Shown in pieces: positions 21,442 to 32,099 of a stretch of 64,000 bases of DNA. Location of the stretch: assembly GCF_030253575.1 (NCBI RefSeq), contig NC_080568.1, forward strand, positions 34,715,501 to 34,779,500, given 5' to 3'. The stretch's first letter is position 1; each line of letters begins with the position of its first letter. Source of the DNA: Rhododendron vialii (Eukaryota; Streptophyta; Magnoliopsida; Ericales; Ericaceae). A program made the translations under genes and the position numbers. A model generated the notes under the pieces. The model did no database searches, was not told where the DNA came from, and saw only the letters and a program-made list of their open reading frames with translations.

Positions 21442-22867
21442 CACTATAAGAAATTTGGGATCTCCCAACGATTTTTTTAATAATGCTTGGAAAAACAGTT
21501 GGTATAGATGGTATGTAGTGACGATTTGCAAAACGTTATTAGAAATAGGACTATAGCGATGGTTTGTATGTAACCGTTACTAGATTACAAAACTGTTGCA
21601 ACGGTTTTTAATTACAAAACTGTTGCAACGGTTTTTAATAACCGTTACTAAAAACCGGACTATAACGAAGATTTTCATTAACCGTTACTAAATTTTTACA
21701 CTGCCAAAACCAATTTTTTTTTATACGATCAATTTTTCAAACTCAAACTAACGATCAAGATGGTTGACTTTTTACCATGTTGATTAAATCATACTCGTAA
21801 AAATTTGACTCAATCGGGTTTAGAAAGCTTCTTTATCGAGACACAATTTCATTAACAAAATGAGTTTTTTTATCCGATCAAGTGTGTAGTGATACCCGAT
21901 TAACTTCATTTTTGGTACAAATGAAGTACTCCTTAATATGTAAAAGATAGACGGTTCCGATTGGAAAAAAAAAATGACTCAGGTGGGGGTTGGGTCTTAC
22001 AATCTAATATTTTAATGTCTCGAGATACATCAAATGTGGTCCGATAAGGCGACCGTCGATATCCGATGATCTTCGATGTTGGTGATAGTGATGAAATTAG
22101 TGAGACGTGAAATCCCAACGGTTTAGATTGATGATTGTAAAAATTGAGTAATTACTCCACATTTAAAATATATACGCTCAATGTAATTCATAACCAACTA
22201 CGTTTTGTGTTGTACTTGAACGCACAGTAGCCACTCGACCACAACACAACTGTGATTGAGACCATTGATTTTGTTTTTCTTGTTGATTAAATCATTCTCG
22301 TAAAAATCTAGCTTAATCGAGTTTAGAAAACTTCTTTATTGAGATAAAATTTCATTAATAAAATAAATTTTTTTTGCCCAATCAAGTGTGTAGCGATACC
22401 CAATTAATTTCATTCTTAGTTCGAAGGATGTACTCTTTATTATGTAAAAAATAGACAGTTCCAATCGGAAAAAGAAGAAGAAGAAGATATTAGTAGGTGT
22501 TTGTATGGTATAAACTGAATTAAGAAAAATTTGGTTAGTATAGTATAAATATTAGTAGGTGCTTCAAGTAACATAAGTTCTTTGCTAGCTTAGATAGTTC
22601 GTGCGCGTGCATGAGTTCAGGAGGTCTTGGGTTCGATTCAAGTAACACCATGTGGAGGACACGCGACCATTAAATCACAAAATGGTGATTTTAAATAAAA
22701 AAAAAATTTGTTTAGCAACGGTTATAAGCGTCGCTAAAGAAAACGTTACTAAAAAAATTTGTACCAATGCTCGTCAAAATCGTAACTGTTGGTATAGCCT
22801 TTAGCGACGGTTTTTGTGTTCTTTGTGACGCTTTTGATCATTACTAGATCCTGATTTTCTTGTGGTG
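21442..22867. mobile_element. CACTA (En/Spm) element, nonautonomous
   Basis: The left end CACTATAAGAAA and right end TTTTCTTGTGGTG match the CACTA terminal repeat (consensus CACTACAAGAAAA). The 3-bp target duplication is TTT (21439-21441 and 22868-22870). Near the ends AACCGTTACT, GCAACGGTTTTTA and GCGACGGTTTTTG recur in both orientations, the subterminal repeats to which CACTA transposase binds. Two internal stretches are near-duplicates (TGTTGATTAAATCATACTCG at about 21778 and TTGTTGATTAAATCATTCTC at about 22281, each followed by about 150 bp of similar sequence). No transposase frame is visible in 1426 bp. Confidence 0.85.
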
Positions 22868-23081
22868 TTTATTTGGTGGTTTTCGAGCACCGACGCATGA
22901 TGCTCTGCACCCAGAGCCGCCCCTCATTGTTCGGGGGTTTAAAGTGAAAATTAAAAATAAAACCCTTTTATTGAACTGTTGTAAGAGGTAAAAAAGTAGG
23001 ATGGGGCCATTCAAATTTTAAAAATTTTGAAGGCCTAAAGCGCCGTAACACGAGCTTCAGCTCAGAGCCAGCTCTGCCAGC
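22868..23081. mobile_element. Second copy of the direct repeat, containing a possible hAT-type MITE
   Basis: 22868-22975 repeats the segment left of the CACTA element. Within it, CAGAGCCGCCCCT (about 22911) and the distal AGAGCCAGCTCTG (about 23066-23078) form imperfect inverted termini of the CAGRGCCGGC type common in plant hAT elements; the flanks TCTGCACC and CCAGCACC agree at six of eight positions. Only the first half of this element is present in the copy left of the CACTA element. Confidence 0.5.
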
Positions 23082-24110
23082 ACCCTTATTCAAGAACCCC
23101 AGCACCTTTATTCACACAGTTCTACGGAATCCTATACTATATGCAAGAACCCCACAAAATTTTGTGGTGGATAATGGTGTTAAGGCATTACGTGACTTTG
23201 TTCCAAAATCAAGAAATAATTACTCGTACTACAGTAGAAGGGATAACATACAGTGCACGGCTGCCCCATCACAGGGGACCGACTTTTTTCCCCCCCTAAA
23301 CGGATCTGACCGTTCAAGGATTAAAACATCATCATCATCATATATGGACAAACGGGTTTAATGCAACTGCTGGTTTTATTTTGTGATTATGTGTTTTCAA
23401 TACGTCCTCCATGCAATCGAGTGCCTGCCCCACCCTCTCTGTTTTTGTTTTAAGCTAGCATAGCATTGTCCTGAATTTTGAGGACGCCTTAGCGATTGCG
23501 ATTTCAATTCAATGGTGACAAAATCTCCACTGTTTCAATTTAGCGGGTGATAGAATCGTACCCAAAGCAAATGCTATTAATTCTTGTAAGAGTTTTGTTA
23601 ATAAAATAACAAGTACTCTGTAGTCAAGAAGCCTTCGGCCCAACAACATCAAAAGTGTACTTAAGTTTCAAGAGAAAGGAAGTTACGAGTTTATCTCGAT
23701 AGATTAAATACTTCGTGGAAAATTGCAGTCAACCCCATCAACTATGACATATTTGTGATTTTTAAAGTCAAATCTGAGTCTCATGATCAGAAGGGTTTTA
23801 AGGTTTCTACCAATAATGACAACTACAGCATAACTCAATAGCAATCTTTACGGACATTCTTTACACTAATTAAGAAAGCGAGGAAAAAGCGCTTCTTATC
23901 GCAAATGGAATAGGTGTTTGATCAATAATTCTAAAACCACACGTAAACACTCGCAGAAAAACTCACTCCATCACATTACATGCAGTGGCGGATGCAGAAT
24001 TGAAATGTATCTAGTGGGGGCTCGAATTACATGTATGTATTTTACCTTAATACTAGGAATTAAAATGTGATTTTTTGTACCTAGTGGTAAAAATCTCTAA
24101 AAGAAAAAGG
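23082..24110. other. Intergenic DNA, nothing recognised
   Basis: Both strands were read for exon-like blocks with family resemblance; none was found. The short open frame at 23164-23361 has no recognisable features. Confidence 0.4.
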
Positions 24111-24246
24111 TGGTGATAATGCCAAAACTATTTTTGTTTGTACCAAAACTCCAACGCATAAAAGTCTTGTACACTGCACAGGATACAAGCCTTTTATGCA
24201 TTAGAATTTTGGCACCAACAGAAACAATTTGGCATTATCATTTTCC
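24111..24246. mobile_element. Short hairpin MITE
   Basis: GATAATGCCAAAACTATTTT at the left is mirrored by AATTTGGCATTATC at the right, and CATAAAAG by CTTTTATG inside, giving an imperfect stem of about 50 bp. A weaker relative containing CGATAATACCAAAA and GGCGTTATCATTTTCC lies at about 41635-41750. Confidence 0.6.
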
Positions 24247-24256
24247 ATTATTTAAA

Positions 24257-24470
24257 GTTTTTTTTTTGATCGGCAAAAGAATTTTATTAGAAACTCGATA
24301 AAGGTACATCGAGAAGGAGATGGAGAGCATCAGGAAGCAATCATATACAAGCCAACATCTCTCCTTCCTAAAAGTTAATAGCACCTAAGAAGCTTTGAAC
24401 CTGAGACATTCCGAAAGAATAATCGCTAAATTTCAAGTCTTGACTACGAAGCCTACTTCTTGGTGTTATG
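24257..24470 (-). mobile_element. Probable reversed 3' tail of a non-LTR element
   Basis: A T-run followed by GATCGGCAAAAGAATTTTAT is the reverse complement of the usual 3' end of plant L1-like elements before their poly-A. No coding similarity survives and the far boundary is undefined. Confidence 0.4.
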
Positions 24471-24807
24471 ACAAATGTATTTTTTGTTAAGACCTAATGT
24501 GGCTCTAGTTACAGTGGAAATGGTGTGCATCACTGATCAGTAATTATTACTTTCATTTCTCTCTCTTCCATTATTTTTCAAAAATACTACTCAAATTACA
24601 AACCAAACAAAGTATGAATAACCTTTCTCCCTTTCCTATTAAAAGAGGTGGCATTTAAAAGGTTAAAAAAAAAATATCAGCAAAAAGTTACCACATATCA
24701 AAATTTACTGTAGTTAACAGGTTAAATTAACATAAAGCGATGCTCTTTTTGTGGTGGGAATATGGAAAATGTAAGAAAGCATGTTTTACATTTGAGTGTA
24801 TATTCTG

Positions 24808-25160
24808 TCCGGATGACCCGGAAAATGGGATTTTTCGCCACCTCCATGGGCTTCATTTGCATATTTTTTAAGGTAATTCAAACCGTGCATTTTGTAGGGC
24901 TTGTAAAATAATGCATTCATGTAAAAAATCAGCTTGTCCGGACATCAATAGGTATGTTAAAAGTTGAGTTTTTAGACGAAAAAATGAACGACTATGGACA
25001 GTTTAACTTAAAAAATAGTTGATAGATCTAGACTATCCATTTTTTCGTCTAGAATTCAACTTTTAACATACCTATCAATGTCTGAATAAGCTGATTTTTT
25101 TGCGTAAATTTGTTATTTTACAATCCTTACAAAATGCATGATTTGGACTACCCAAAAAAA
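24808..25160. mobile_element. Foldback MITE, same family as 15525-16248
   Basis: Inverted arms of about 120 bp are centred near 25027: the left contains GGTATGTTAAAAGTTGAGTT and AGACGAAAAAATG; the right contains CATTTTTTCGTCTAGAATTC and AACTTTTAACATACC. It shares GTTGATAGATC, CATACCTATCAATGTC and GCTGATTTTTTTGCG with the element at 15525. No coding capacity. Confidence 0.7.
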
Positions 25161-25183
25161 TGAGCAAACTCATTATGCCAAAC

Positions 25184-25774
25184 CTCATTTTGAAATGTGA
25201 CAGTACTTGGAAACTCCTAGTCATCTTTTCATGCATTACCAATTTTTTTGGGATATTTGGTCACGGATTCTGGATTGGTGGCATGTAGTGTGGGTGTGCC
25301 CTGCATCTTTGGAAGACCAGTTTATTTGGTGGTGTGACAGTAGGTTCCGAAAGTGGGAGAAACACTTATGGGAAGCTACTTTCTTCGCAACATTGTGGTC
25401 TTTGTGGCTGGTAAGAAATGCGTACGTGTTCAACAATGCTACAACAAGCTCTGGGGAAGTGGGTGATTTGATTAAAACTAGAGTTGCAATGTGGGTAAAG
25501 GCAAAATTCAATATAAAGATGTATTCGGTGGAGGATTTTAGGATTTTTTTGGATGGAATTAGATTGTTTAAGTTGTAAAATGTCTTGGCTGTAAGGTGTT
25601 TCACCATCCAATTTTCAGTTGGAGGGTGTTGTTTAGTTCGCCTTTTCTTTTTGGTTGCTCGAGTAAGTAGTTCTTTTTTCTCTCGAGCACCCTCGATGTA
25701 TCCGGTTTGAGTTTTTATACAGTAATAGTTTCGTTGGCCGAGCAAAAAAAAAAAAAAAAACTCATTTTGAAATG
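25184..25774 (+). mobile_element. 5'-truncated L1-type LINE with poly-A and 14-bp target duplication
   Basis: CTCATTTTGAAATG occurs at 25184-25197 and again at 25761-25774, directly after a poly-A tail (about 25744-25760). The 563 bp between them encode the end of an L1 ORF2: residues SHLFMHYQFFWDIWSRIL, WWHVVWVCPASLEDQF and WEATFFATLWSLWLVRNAYV, then IKTRVAMWVKAKF. This is the zf-RVT-type region that follows the reverse transcriptase in plant L1 elements. The frame 25207-25578 is open to its natural stop, consistent with a recent insertion or a well-kept fragment. 5' truncation is the usual outcome of target-primed reverse transcription. Confidence 0.9.
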
Positions 25775-26419
25775 AGGTGCCAAACACCCAAAACAACAAA
25801 ACCCAATAATGAGAAGTAGGTACTCAAAATGTATTTTCTAAAACACATTTTCAAAATGAGCTGCCAAATACTGATAATCTAAAAAGGCAAAAATGAGAAT
25901 GGGAAAAAGAAGTCCCCAAACACCCCCTTAATCTCTTTACGTTTTACTTTGCTTAGAAAGCAAAATAACTACTACTAAAGACACATCGGAAGATAGTTTG
26001 AAAGCTTGCGATGGAAGAAATATTAAGAGAAATAGAGATTCTTGATGGACCCAACTTTAGAGGTCTATGTCATTTTATCGTAGTCATTCATTTTTGCATT
26101 AAACGGTTCAAATTTTAAAAAAAATGAAGCTCACTCTTATCTACAAGAGCTTTGTTAAATCGGAATTGTTAAAAAACACTTTTAGACAACTAAAATCACG
26201 TGAACAACACTCTACAATCCAAAAACAGACTAAGCCAAATTCATTCTTGATTCTTTCTTGCACATGCAACAATTAATACACGCCGTATCTTTTGCTTTAT
26301 CTGTTGAGTCATGAGAGGTACATTTGGGTTGGGTGAATTTTGTTCTTTTCTTGACTCAGAGAGGAATCAGTGAAAGTACATTAAAGAGAATATATGGAAA
26401 TGAAATTCTGTGTCTTTTC

Positions 26420-26482
<63 letters not shown>

Positions 26483-27144
26483 CTTTTTGATCATGTGGGT
26501 AAGTTTTCAGGTGAAACTGTGAAATTCCCAGAAACTAGAAGAGGATATATATAGACTGCTTTTTTCACAGTAAATTCACAAGTTATGGGGTATATATGAA
26601 TCTGATCATATTGCCATGAAGAGCCCCAACAGAGTTCAAAAACTTGAATACTTCAGAGGTCTCAGTCTATCTCAGGTTAGAGATAGAAGTGCGTGAATTC
26701 ACTTTCTATTTTTACCACAATCTAGCTCGACCGTCGTATAGTAGAAATTAAATTATCATCGCTCAACTGCGTGTAGTCCCAGTGGGCCGTTGATTGGGAG
26801 GGATGGCAATATGTACGTGGTGCGGAGGACTCCACGTGGTGGCAGTGGTACTTCAACACTCTTATTCACCGTACATTTATGTGAAGTTTAATACAGAAAA
26901 AATAAATTGCCATTGTAAAGACATTTTGATGTTTACCGAAAAAAGAGAGGGTGAAGTAGGAGGAGAACAATGCAGTTATCTCCCCCTGGGCTGGACCATA
27001 GTCCATATTCATAAGTTTCTATACTACCCCACCAAGGCGAGAGCAAAACAAAACCTCTCTCGCAGATGTCTGATTTGAACTAGCTAGACGCCGCGTTGGA
27101 AAAGTTGAACACTTAAGTTCGGCTACTTTACCAACTCTTCCACC
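25775..27144. other. Intergenic DNA with a long (GA)n tract
   Basis: No gene was recognised. An uninterrupted (GA)n of about 28 units lies at 26423-26478, followed 60 bp later by AGGATATATATAGAC, a TATA-like motif without an identifiable transcript. Confidence 0.45.
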
Positions 27145-27374
27145 CACTACAAGAAAAAAAGTGGTTTTGCCCACGCTTATTTTAGCGGCATTTCAAAAAA
27201 CGCAGGCATAGGTGACTTTTTTCGAAAAACGCCGCCATAGATCTTTGCCGATGTTTTTTAAACGCCACAAACCTAAGCCGACATTGGCGTCCCCGCTAAA
27301 ACTTTTCTTGGGGTAATTGTCGGATCTTTCTTGGCGTTTTTCAAACGCCGGTATTGACAGTTTTTCTTGTAGTG
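27145..27374. mobile_element. CACTA-type MITE
   Basis: CACTACAAGAAAA at the left and TTTTTCTTGTAGTG at the right are canonical CACTA ends. The target duplication ACC is intact (27142-27144 and 27375-27377). The 230-bp interior repeats AAAACGCCG / CGGCGTTTTT-like subterminal motifs in both orientations. It is noncoding and looks young. Confidence 0.9.
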
Positions 27375-29090
27375 ACCTCTTGGGTGTTATCTGGTTGATA
27401 TTCGAATTTTGATTCAAGATGCTTAAAATTTCTTTGCTTAAAATAGATTTTCATAAGAAAAGGGTTGAGAAGAAAACGGCTAGCAATGCAAGAAAGTGAA
27501 GAAACCCCACCAAAATGCTTTCCTTCGATCTCTTATTGGCAACCTCCCCTGCCCTAATGGGGAGAGTTTCCATTAATTACTTTACTCAAAACCTAGATCT
27601 TTCACCTTTCACCCCAAATCAAGTCCCCTCTCCGATCGAGATACCCTTTTTCATGGGCCGGGAAAAGATATGAGAGCAATCTCGATAAGACGAGGATAAA
27701 TGTTGTTTGACCTGAAAACTCACGTTTACGAGAGCCAAGATCACGAAAGAATTGAATCATGTGAAAATTAAGCTAAGATCATATTTGTCGTGGGGATACC
27801 CGGTGTAGGAGAAAATTTTCAATGCGACAGTTATTAGTAATGTCTCTCCCACATAAGGTGAGACCCGCACATATTGGGGCTTACATCATGTAAGTGGGCA
27901 TTACAAATAATCATTGCATTGAAACTTTTTTCCCGGTGTAGAACCTCTACATACTCTCCTTCACACAGAAAAACCTTAGAACACAAACAGGGTATTTTGA
28001 ATATTCATTGCATAGAAAAGCCAACAGATGATCATCCAGGTTCAAATTGGAGCAATGTGTGAAATGTGTATTCGTTATAATTCCAGGCTATGCAGTAATT
28101 TCATGTGCAAGATTTTTCTGCATTTTTTCCCTTCTATATATTTTCGTAAATGTGCTTGAAATATGTCCTTTTTGTTGTGAAATAGTGACGCAACAAATTC
28201 ACAAAGAGATTAGTTAGCTTATTACTCCAAATGAGTTAAATAATCAAATATACGAGCAGTTGTTGAATCCACAAGAAAAGAGATAAACTTTGAGAATAAT
28301 GTTGATGAAAAGTTGAATAAAACATTAGGTTAAAACCTTTTTTATAAGATCCTAACCCTAGAAATTCTATTGAATTTCTTTTTTAAATTATGCCAAAGCA
28401 AGCGACATTAAAGAAAAAATAATTCCTAATTAATTAAAATAAAATTCCAATTCTTGTAGACCAAGAATCCTAATAAAATTGGAAATTAAAATCAAACCCA
28501 ATACGAGAAGTTAATAATTCAAATCTAAACGAATATGCTCCTCGTCAAAATCTTATTCTAAAGCAATAAAAATAAAATATAGAAACTTTCCACTTTTGTC
28601 CTACATCAAATAGACTCGAGATCGAATCATTTCATTGATCGTCTGGTCTATTCGGAACGAAACCTTGTTTTCAAAAGGTGAAAGAAACTAACGTTCATAT
28701 TCACCATCACGTCTATCTAAACGTTGAAATTTCTCGACGGTATAATGATTAGGTGGTTTATGATACATCAATTAGCAAATGATAGAGATGGTGACAATCG
28801 TGGTCCTTCTCTCTACACACACCACAGCTGCATAATTGTGATTCCAAGGAAGTGATGATCATATATATGAGGTGAAAGTGAGGAACAAGTTTTCTTTTCT
28901 TTTTTTTTATTTTTCTTTCCAAATCTTATTTTAATGCTGAAGTACGACACAAAAACCAGGATATCCAAATTAAGGCAAAAATGGTACCAAATTATGCAAA
29001 GCACAAGGCATGTGCAATTGAACAACTGCGCATGCACACAGATCATGCGAGTGTATGTGCGACTGGTCCTGTCAAAAGTTCAATTATTAA
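27375..29090. other. Intergenic AT-rich DNA, nothing recognised
   Basis: Read on both strands; no conserved exon, RNA gene or bounded repeat was identified. Confidence 0.4.
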
Positions 29091-29727
29091 GTAGTACTAG
29101 TTGACTGGCCGGATGAACATGCCCCGGCCCTTATATAGTACAGTGTTTGATTTCGAGCCTTGTCCTGGTGAGCTGAACTTGTATTTTCCCCCACACATTG
29201 TGTGTGGGCTCTCGTCCGGATGTAATAAGAGTATATAAAACTGTGTGTGATATTGCTTTGCGAAATTCCTGCTATTAAGTACTATTAGTTGGTTTGGTGG
29301 ATGAAGTGTCTCCTTACCGAGTACTACATTCGATATTTTGAGCCTTATCACGGTGAGTTACACTTTTATTGTCCCCCACACATTGTGTGTGGGCTCTCCT
29401 CTGGATGTAAGCATATGCACAAATGTGTGTATTGCTTTCGTGAAATTCCCGCTATTAAGTACTAGTTGGTTTGGTGGATGAAGTGTCCCTTACCGAGTAC
29501 AACATTCGATATTTTGAGCCTTGTCACAGTGAGTTGCACTTTTATTTTCCCCCACACATTGTGTGTGGGCTCTCGTCCGGATGTAAGCGTAATGTGTGTA
29601 TTACTTTTGCGAAATTCCCGCTATTAAGTACTAATGTAATTGATTTGGTGGATGAAGTGTACATTACTGAGTACTACATTCGATATTTTGAGCCTTATCA
29701 GAGTGAGTTGCACTTTTATTTTCCACT
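29091..29727. repeat. Tandem array, about 3.5 copies of a ~175-180-bp unit
   Basis: Successive units begin near 29098, 29288, 29466 and 29645. Each carries GATGAAGTGT..TACCGAGTAC, CATTCGATATTTTGAGCC, and (in the first three) the palindrome CCCACACATTGTGTGTGGG plus GCTATTAAGTACTA. The first unit is most diverged; the last is cut after TTATTTTCCACTA. Units 3 and 4 are in one open frame (29471-29836), giving the repeated motif TEYNIRYFEP / TEYYIRYFEP, but unit 2 is out of frame by one base, so coding is doubtful. Confidence 0.85.
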
Positions 29728-29836
29728 AGTCTTCCTCCCATCAAAGTTTGTGAGGGTGAAAAAGAAGCAGCTAGTAAGCCACAACAACATTCTGATGTAT
29801 TTTTCAAATGGATGGCATAGTAACCTCTGGAGGTGA

Positions 29837-30365
29837 GGTGTCTTGCAATTCAAAGAAACAATAATCCTAGTTTTGTGGAGATCACACAAGTTTCAAGAAT
29901 TTTGACCGAAGGGTTTGGACCAAAGGGGTTGCAAATTCGAATTCCACGAAAGTCAAACATTCTAAATCTCGGGGCCAATAAAAATTTGTATTGTTAACTT
30001 TAGAACCCTTGTTGATGATTCAGCGGTTTAGCCCACTCTCACAAATATATGTCCTGATTGTTGAATTACAATTGGGCCATATGTCATAGGATGTTCGACC
30101 CAATTAGGCCCTAATTGATTCGCTCAAGAATTTGTTCCCGCAAAATTTTCTTAGCAATCTGCTTTCACCCCTAGGCAGTCTAGGCCAATCTCTTGGGGTT
30201 CACATACGTGTTTTGGTTATTAAAGAGAAAGAGAGATCGAGAGAGATTTCCTAAAACCATTCAATGTGGAGAGAAATAAGAAAAACTAAAAAGGTAACAG
30301 AAGAAAACCCACGAGGTAAATTACTCACAACCAGAAGAAGAACACAAGAAATAAAATGGTACAGT
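29837..30365. other. Spacer between the tandem array and the tRNA gene
   Basis: No gene or bounded element recognised. Confidence 0.4.
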
Positions 30366-30370
30366 AAAAA
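30366..30370 (-). terminator. RNA polymerase III terminator of tRNA-Asn
   Basis: Five T on the sense (minus) strand, about 10 bases past the end of the tRNA coding sequence, the usual Pol III stop. Confidence 0.75.
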
Positions 30371-30380
30371 GTAGTGAAGT

Positions 30381-30404
30381 CGCTAGAGGAAGGGCTTGAA
30401 CCTT

Positions 30405-30437
<33 letters not shown>

Positions 30438-30454
30438 AACTGAGCTACTCCAGC
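30381..30454 (-). tRNA. tRNA-Asn (anticodon GTT)
   Basis: The minus strand gives a 74-nt cloverleaf starting GCTGGAGTAGCTCAGTTGG. The 7-bp acceptor stem GCTGGAG pairs with CTCTAGC (one G-T wobble), with G as discriminator. The anticodon stem TGTGG/CCACA encloses CTGTTAA, anticodon GTT at 30418-30420. A box (TAGCTCAGTTGG) and B box (GGTTCAAGCCC) are present. There is no intron. Upstream on the sense strand, a TATA-like TATTTTATAT about 25-30 bases before the gene and a CAAAA close to position -5 fit plant nuclear tRNA promoters, and a T5 terminator follows. It decodes AAC/AAT and looks functional; the sequence is of nuclear eukaryotic type. Confidence 0.95.
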
Positions 30455-32090
30455 TTTTGCTGCCCTCTAATCTGAGCATATAAAATATACTAGTATAATT
30501 TAGCATCTGAACTCGTGCGGTGGAACTGGGATACATTAATTCCGAAACCTTTACCATTTGTTTTCGCCAAGGAAACGAACCTAAAACAAGTGTGAGGAGA
30601 TGAACAAAGTTGTTTTATGCCTGATAAAACTAGTTATACTGAAAATGCCAAGGAGAATTCCATAGAAATAGGCACAGTCCGTCTTCCTCCCCCCTCACCT
30701 TCCAGTTCCAGCTACGTATGCAGAGGACTGACACCGAATATTTCATAGTTCGGTTTATGCTATGGACACAACAATTGTGCACACAAACTCACAACGATGG
30801 AGGAACCCACATTCGAAATTGGTAGTTGAGTAGAGCACAGAGGGGACATTGGAATATAAGGGAAGGATTTTTTAATCCGGCCGCTCCTCATAGTATTAAT
30901 GTATACAACTTACTTTGTGAGGTTCTATATTGCATGTATATTGATCCATATTTATTTAGGTGAGTATCGGTCATTTGGCCTAATAAGTCAAATGAATTAT
31001 TTTTTGTTTTTATTCAAAAAAAATTGCATTTGTTAGTTTTTCGTCAATTTTTTGTGTGTGGATTATTGCTTCATCATAACGAGAAAAATCTAAGAAGCAA
31101 AAAATTGCGATCGAAATTCAATATTTTTGTCTTTATTCAAAAAAATTAAGTTTCGATCATGATTTTTTACTTATTAAGTTTCTCTCATCATAACGAAGCA
31201 ATAATTCAAAAAAAATATAACAAAAAACCAACTAATAAAAGAAAAAAAAACAACAAAATAAGTGATTCGACTTATTAGCCCAAACCACCCAGTAGTGTTT
31301 CTGATGTACACTCCAATACGATACCCGTAATGGACTTCTTACTGGCCAATCCTCTTTTGTCATGGCCAAACCCGTCCAATCCGACTGCATGTCAAACTCA
31401 TTTCACGTAAGTCCTGTTTTAAGTAAACTACTAAAAATACCCTACCACAACCTTGGTCGCGTCCATAACCCATCCCTCAATCTTCTCGGCAGCAGCCGAA
31501 ACCCTACACACGAACGCGATAATCAGATCCTCAGATCAAATCCTCGAACGCCGCGATCAAACGGATCCTACCGATCCGAGCGTTTTCCACTAGAAAGTGT
31601 TTCAAATAAAAATCGAGAGCAAGAGAAGAGGGAAGAGACAGATTAGGGCGATTCAGAAAAAGTTTTTCCGCTCGAATTGAAAAGCCGCACAACTTCGTCT
31701 CCTACATTGTACAGCGTGGTCGACGGGGAGGAGTCCCATGGAGAGGAAATCTAGAGTTTTGAAGAGGAGGGGGCGGAGGAGGAGAGACGGAGGTAAACAG
31801 GTTGTAGAGAGAGAAGCGGAGGGTCCTGCTCTTCATAATTTTCAGCTTCTCTCTTTCTCCCCCACACACACTAGAGAGCTCTCTTTTTGTTTCAGGCACT
31901 CCTATAATGGTAGTCCAAAAACAACAAAAAAAGAAGTACGTAATAATGAAAAGGTGTAATAGTAGTAGTTTTGTTTCCAGCGATGGAGTTTTCTCCATTG
32001 GCAGAGTGTGACGACTATTACAGTATTAGTAGTAAAATATTTGCTTTGTCAGTCCGATCACTACTAAACAGTGAGTAAATAATTTGGGGT
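30455..32090. other. Intergenic DNA with a promoter/leader-like patch at 31480-31740
   Basis: From about 31480 the base composition changes to a GC-richer leader-like stretch with a telo-box-like AAACCCTA (31499) and GATCCTCAGATC repeats, followed by purine-rich sequence (31610-31800). No conserved protein was read from it; the short open frames at 31362-31646 and 31738-31959 have no recognisable features. It may be an orphan transcript leader. Confidence 0.35.
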
Positions 32091-32099
32091 GTAAATTGT

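Noticed and set aside
25236-25799. 187-residue minus-strand open frame
   Set aside because: It is the antisense of the LINE ORF2 fragment, including its poly-A tail as Phe codons.
26324-26554. Open frame with a (RE)n stretch
   Set aside because: Coding run comes from the GA microsatellite.
29091-29727. Possible CRISPR-like array
   Set aside because: Units are contiguous ~175-bp repeats without unique spacers, in a plant nuclear context.
29471-29836. 121-residue open frame over the tandem array
   Set aside because: It owes its length to two in-phase repeat units; an earlier unit is out of frame and no family resemblance was found. Kept as a repeat and a finding, not as a gene.
20000-30000. 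Hidden host gene in the 20-30 kb interval
   Set aside because: Both strands were searched for conserved exon blocks, as found for coatomer zeta at 34 kb; only mobile element coding remnants were seen.
31738-31959. Arg-rich open frame MERKSRVLKRRGRRRR
   Set aside because: Purine-rich low-complexity sequence; no conserved family and no supporting splice structure.
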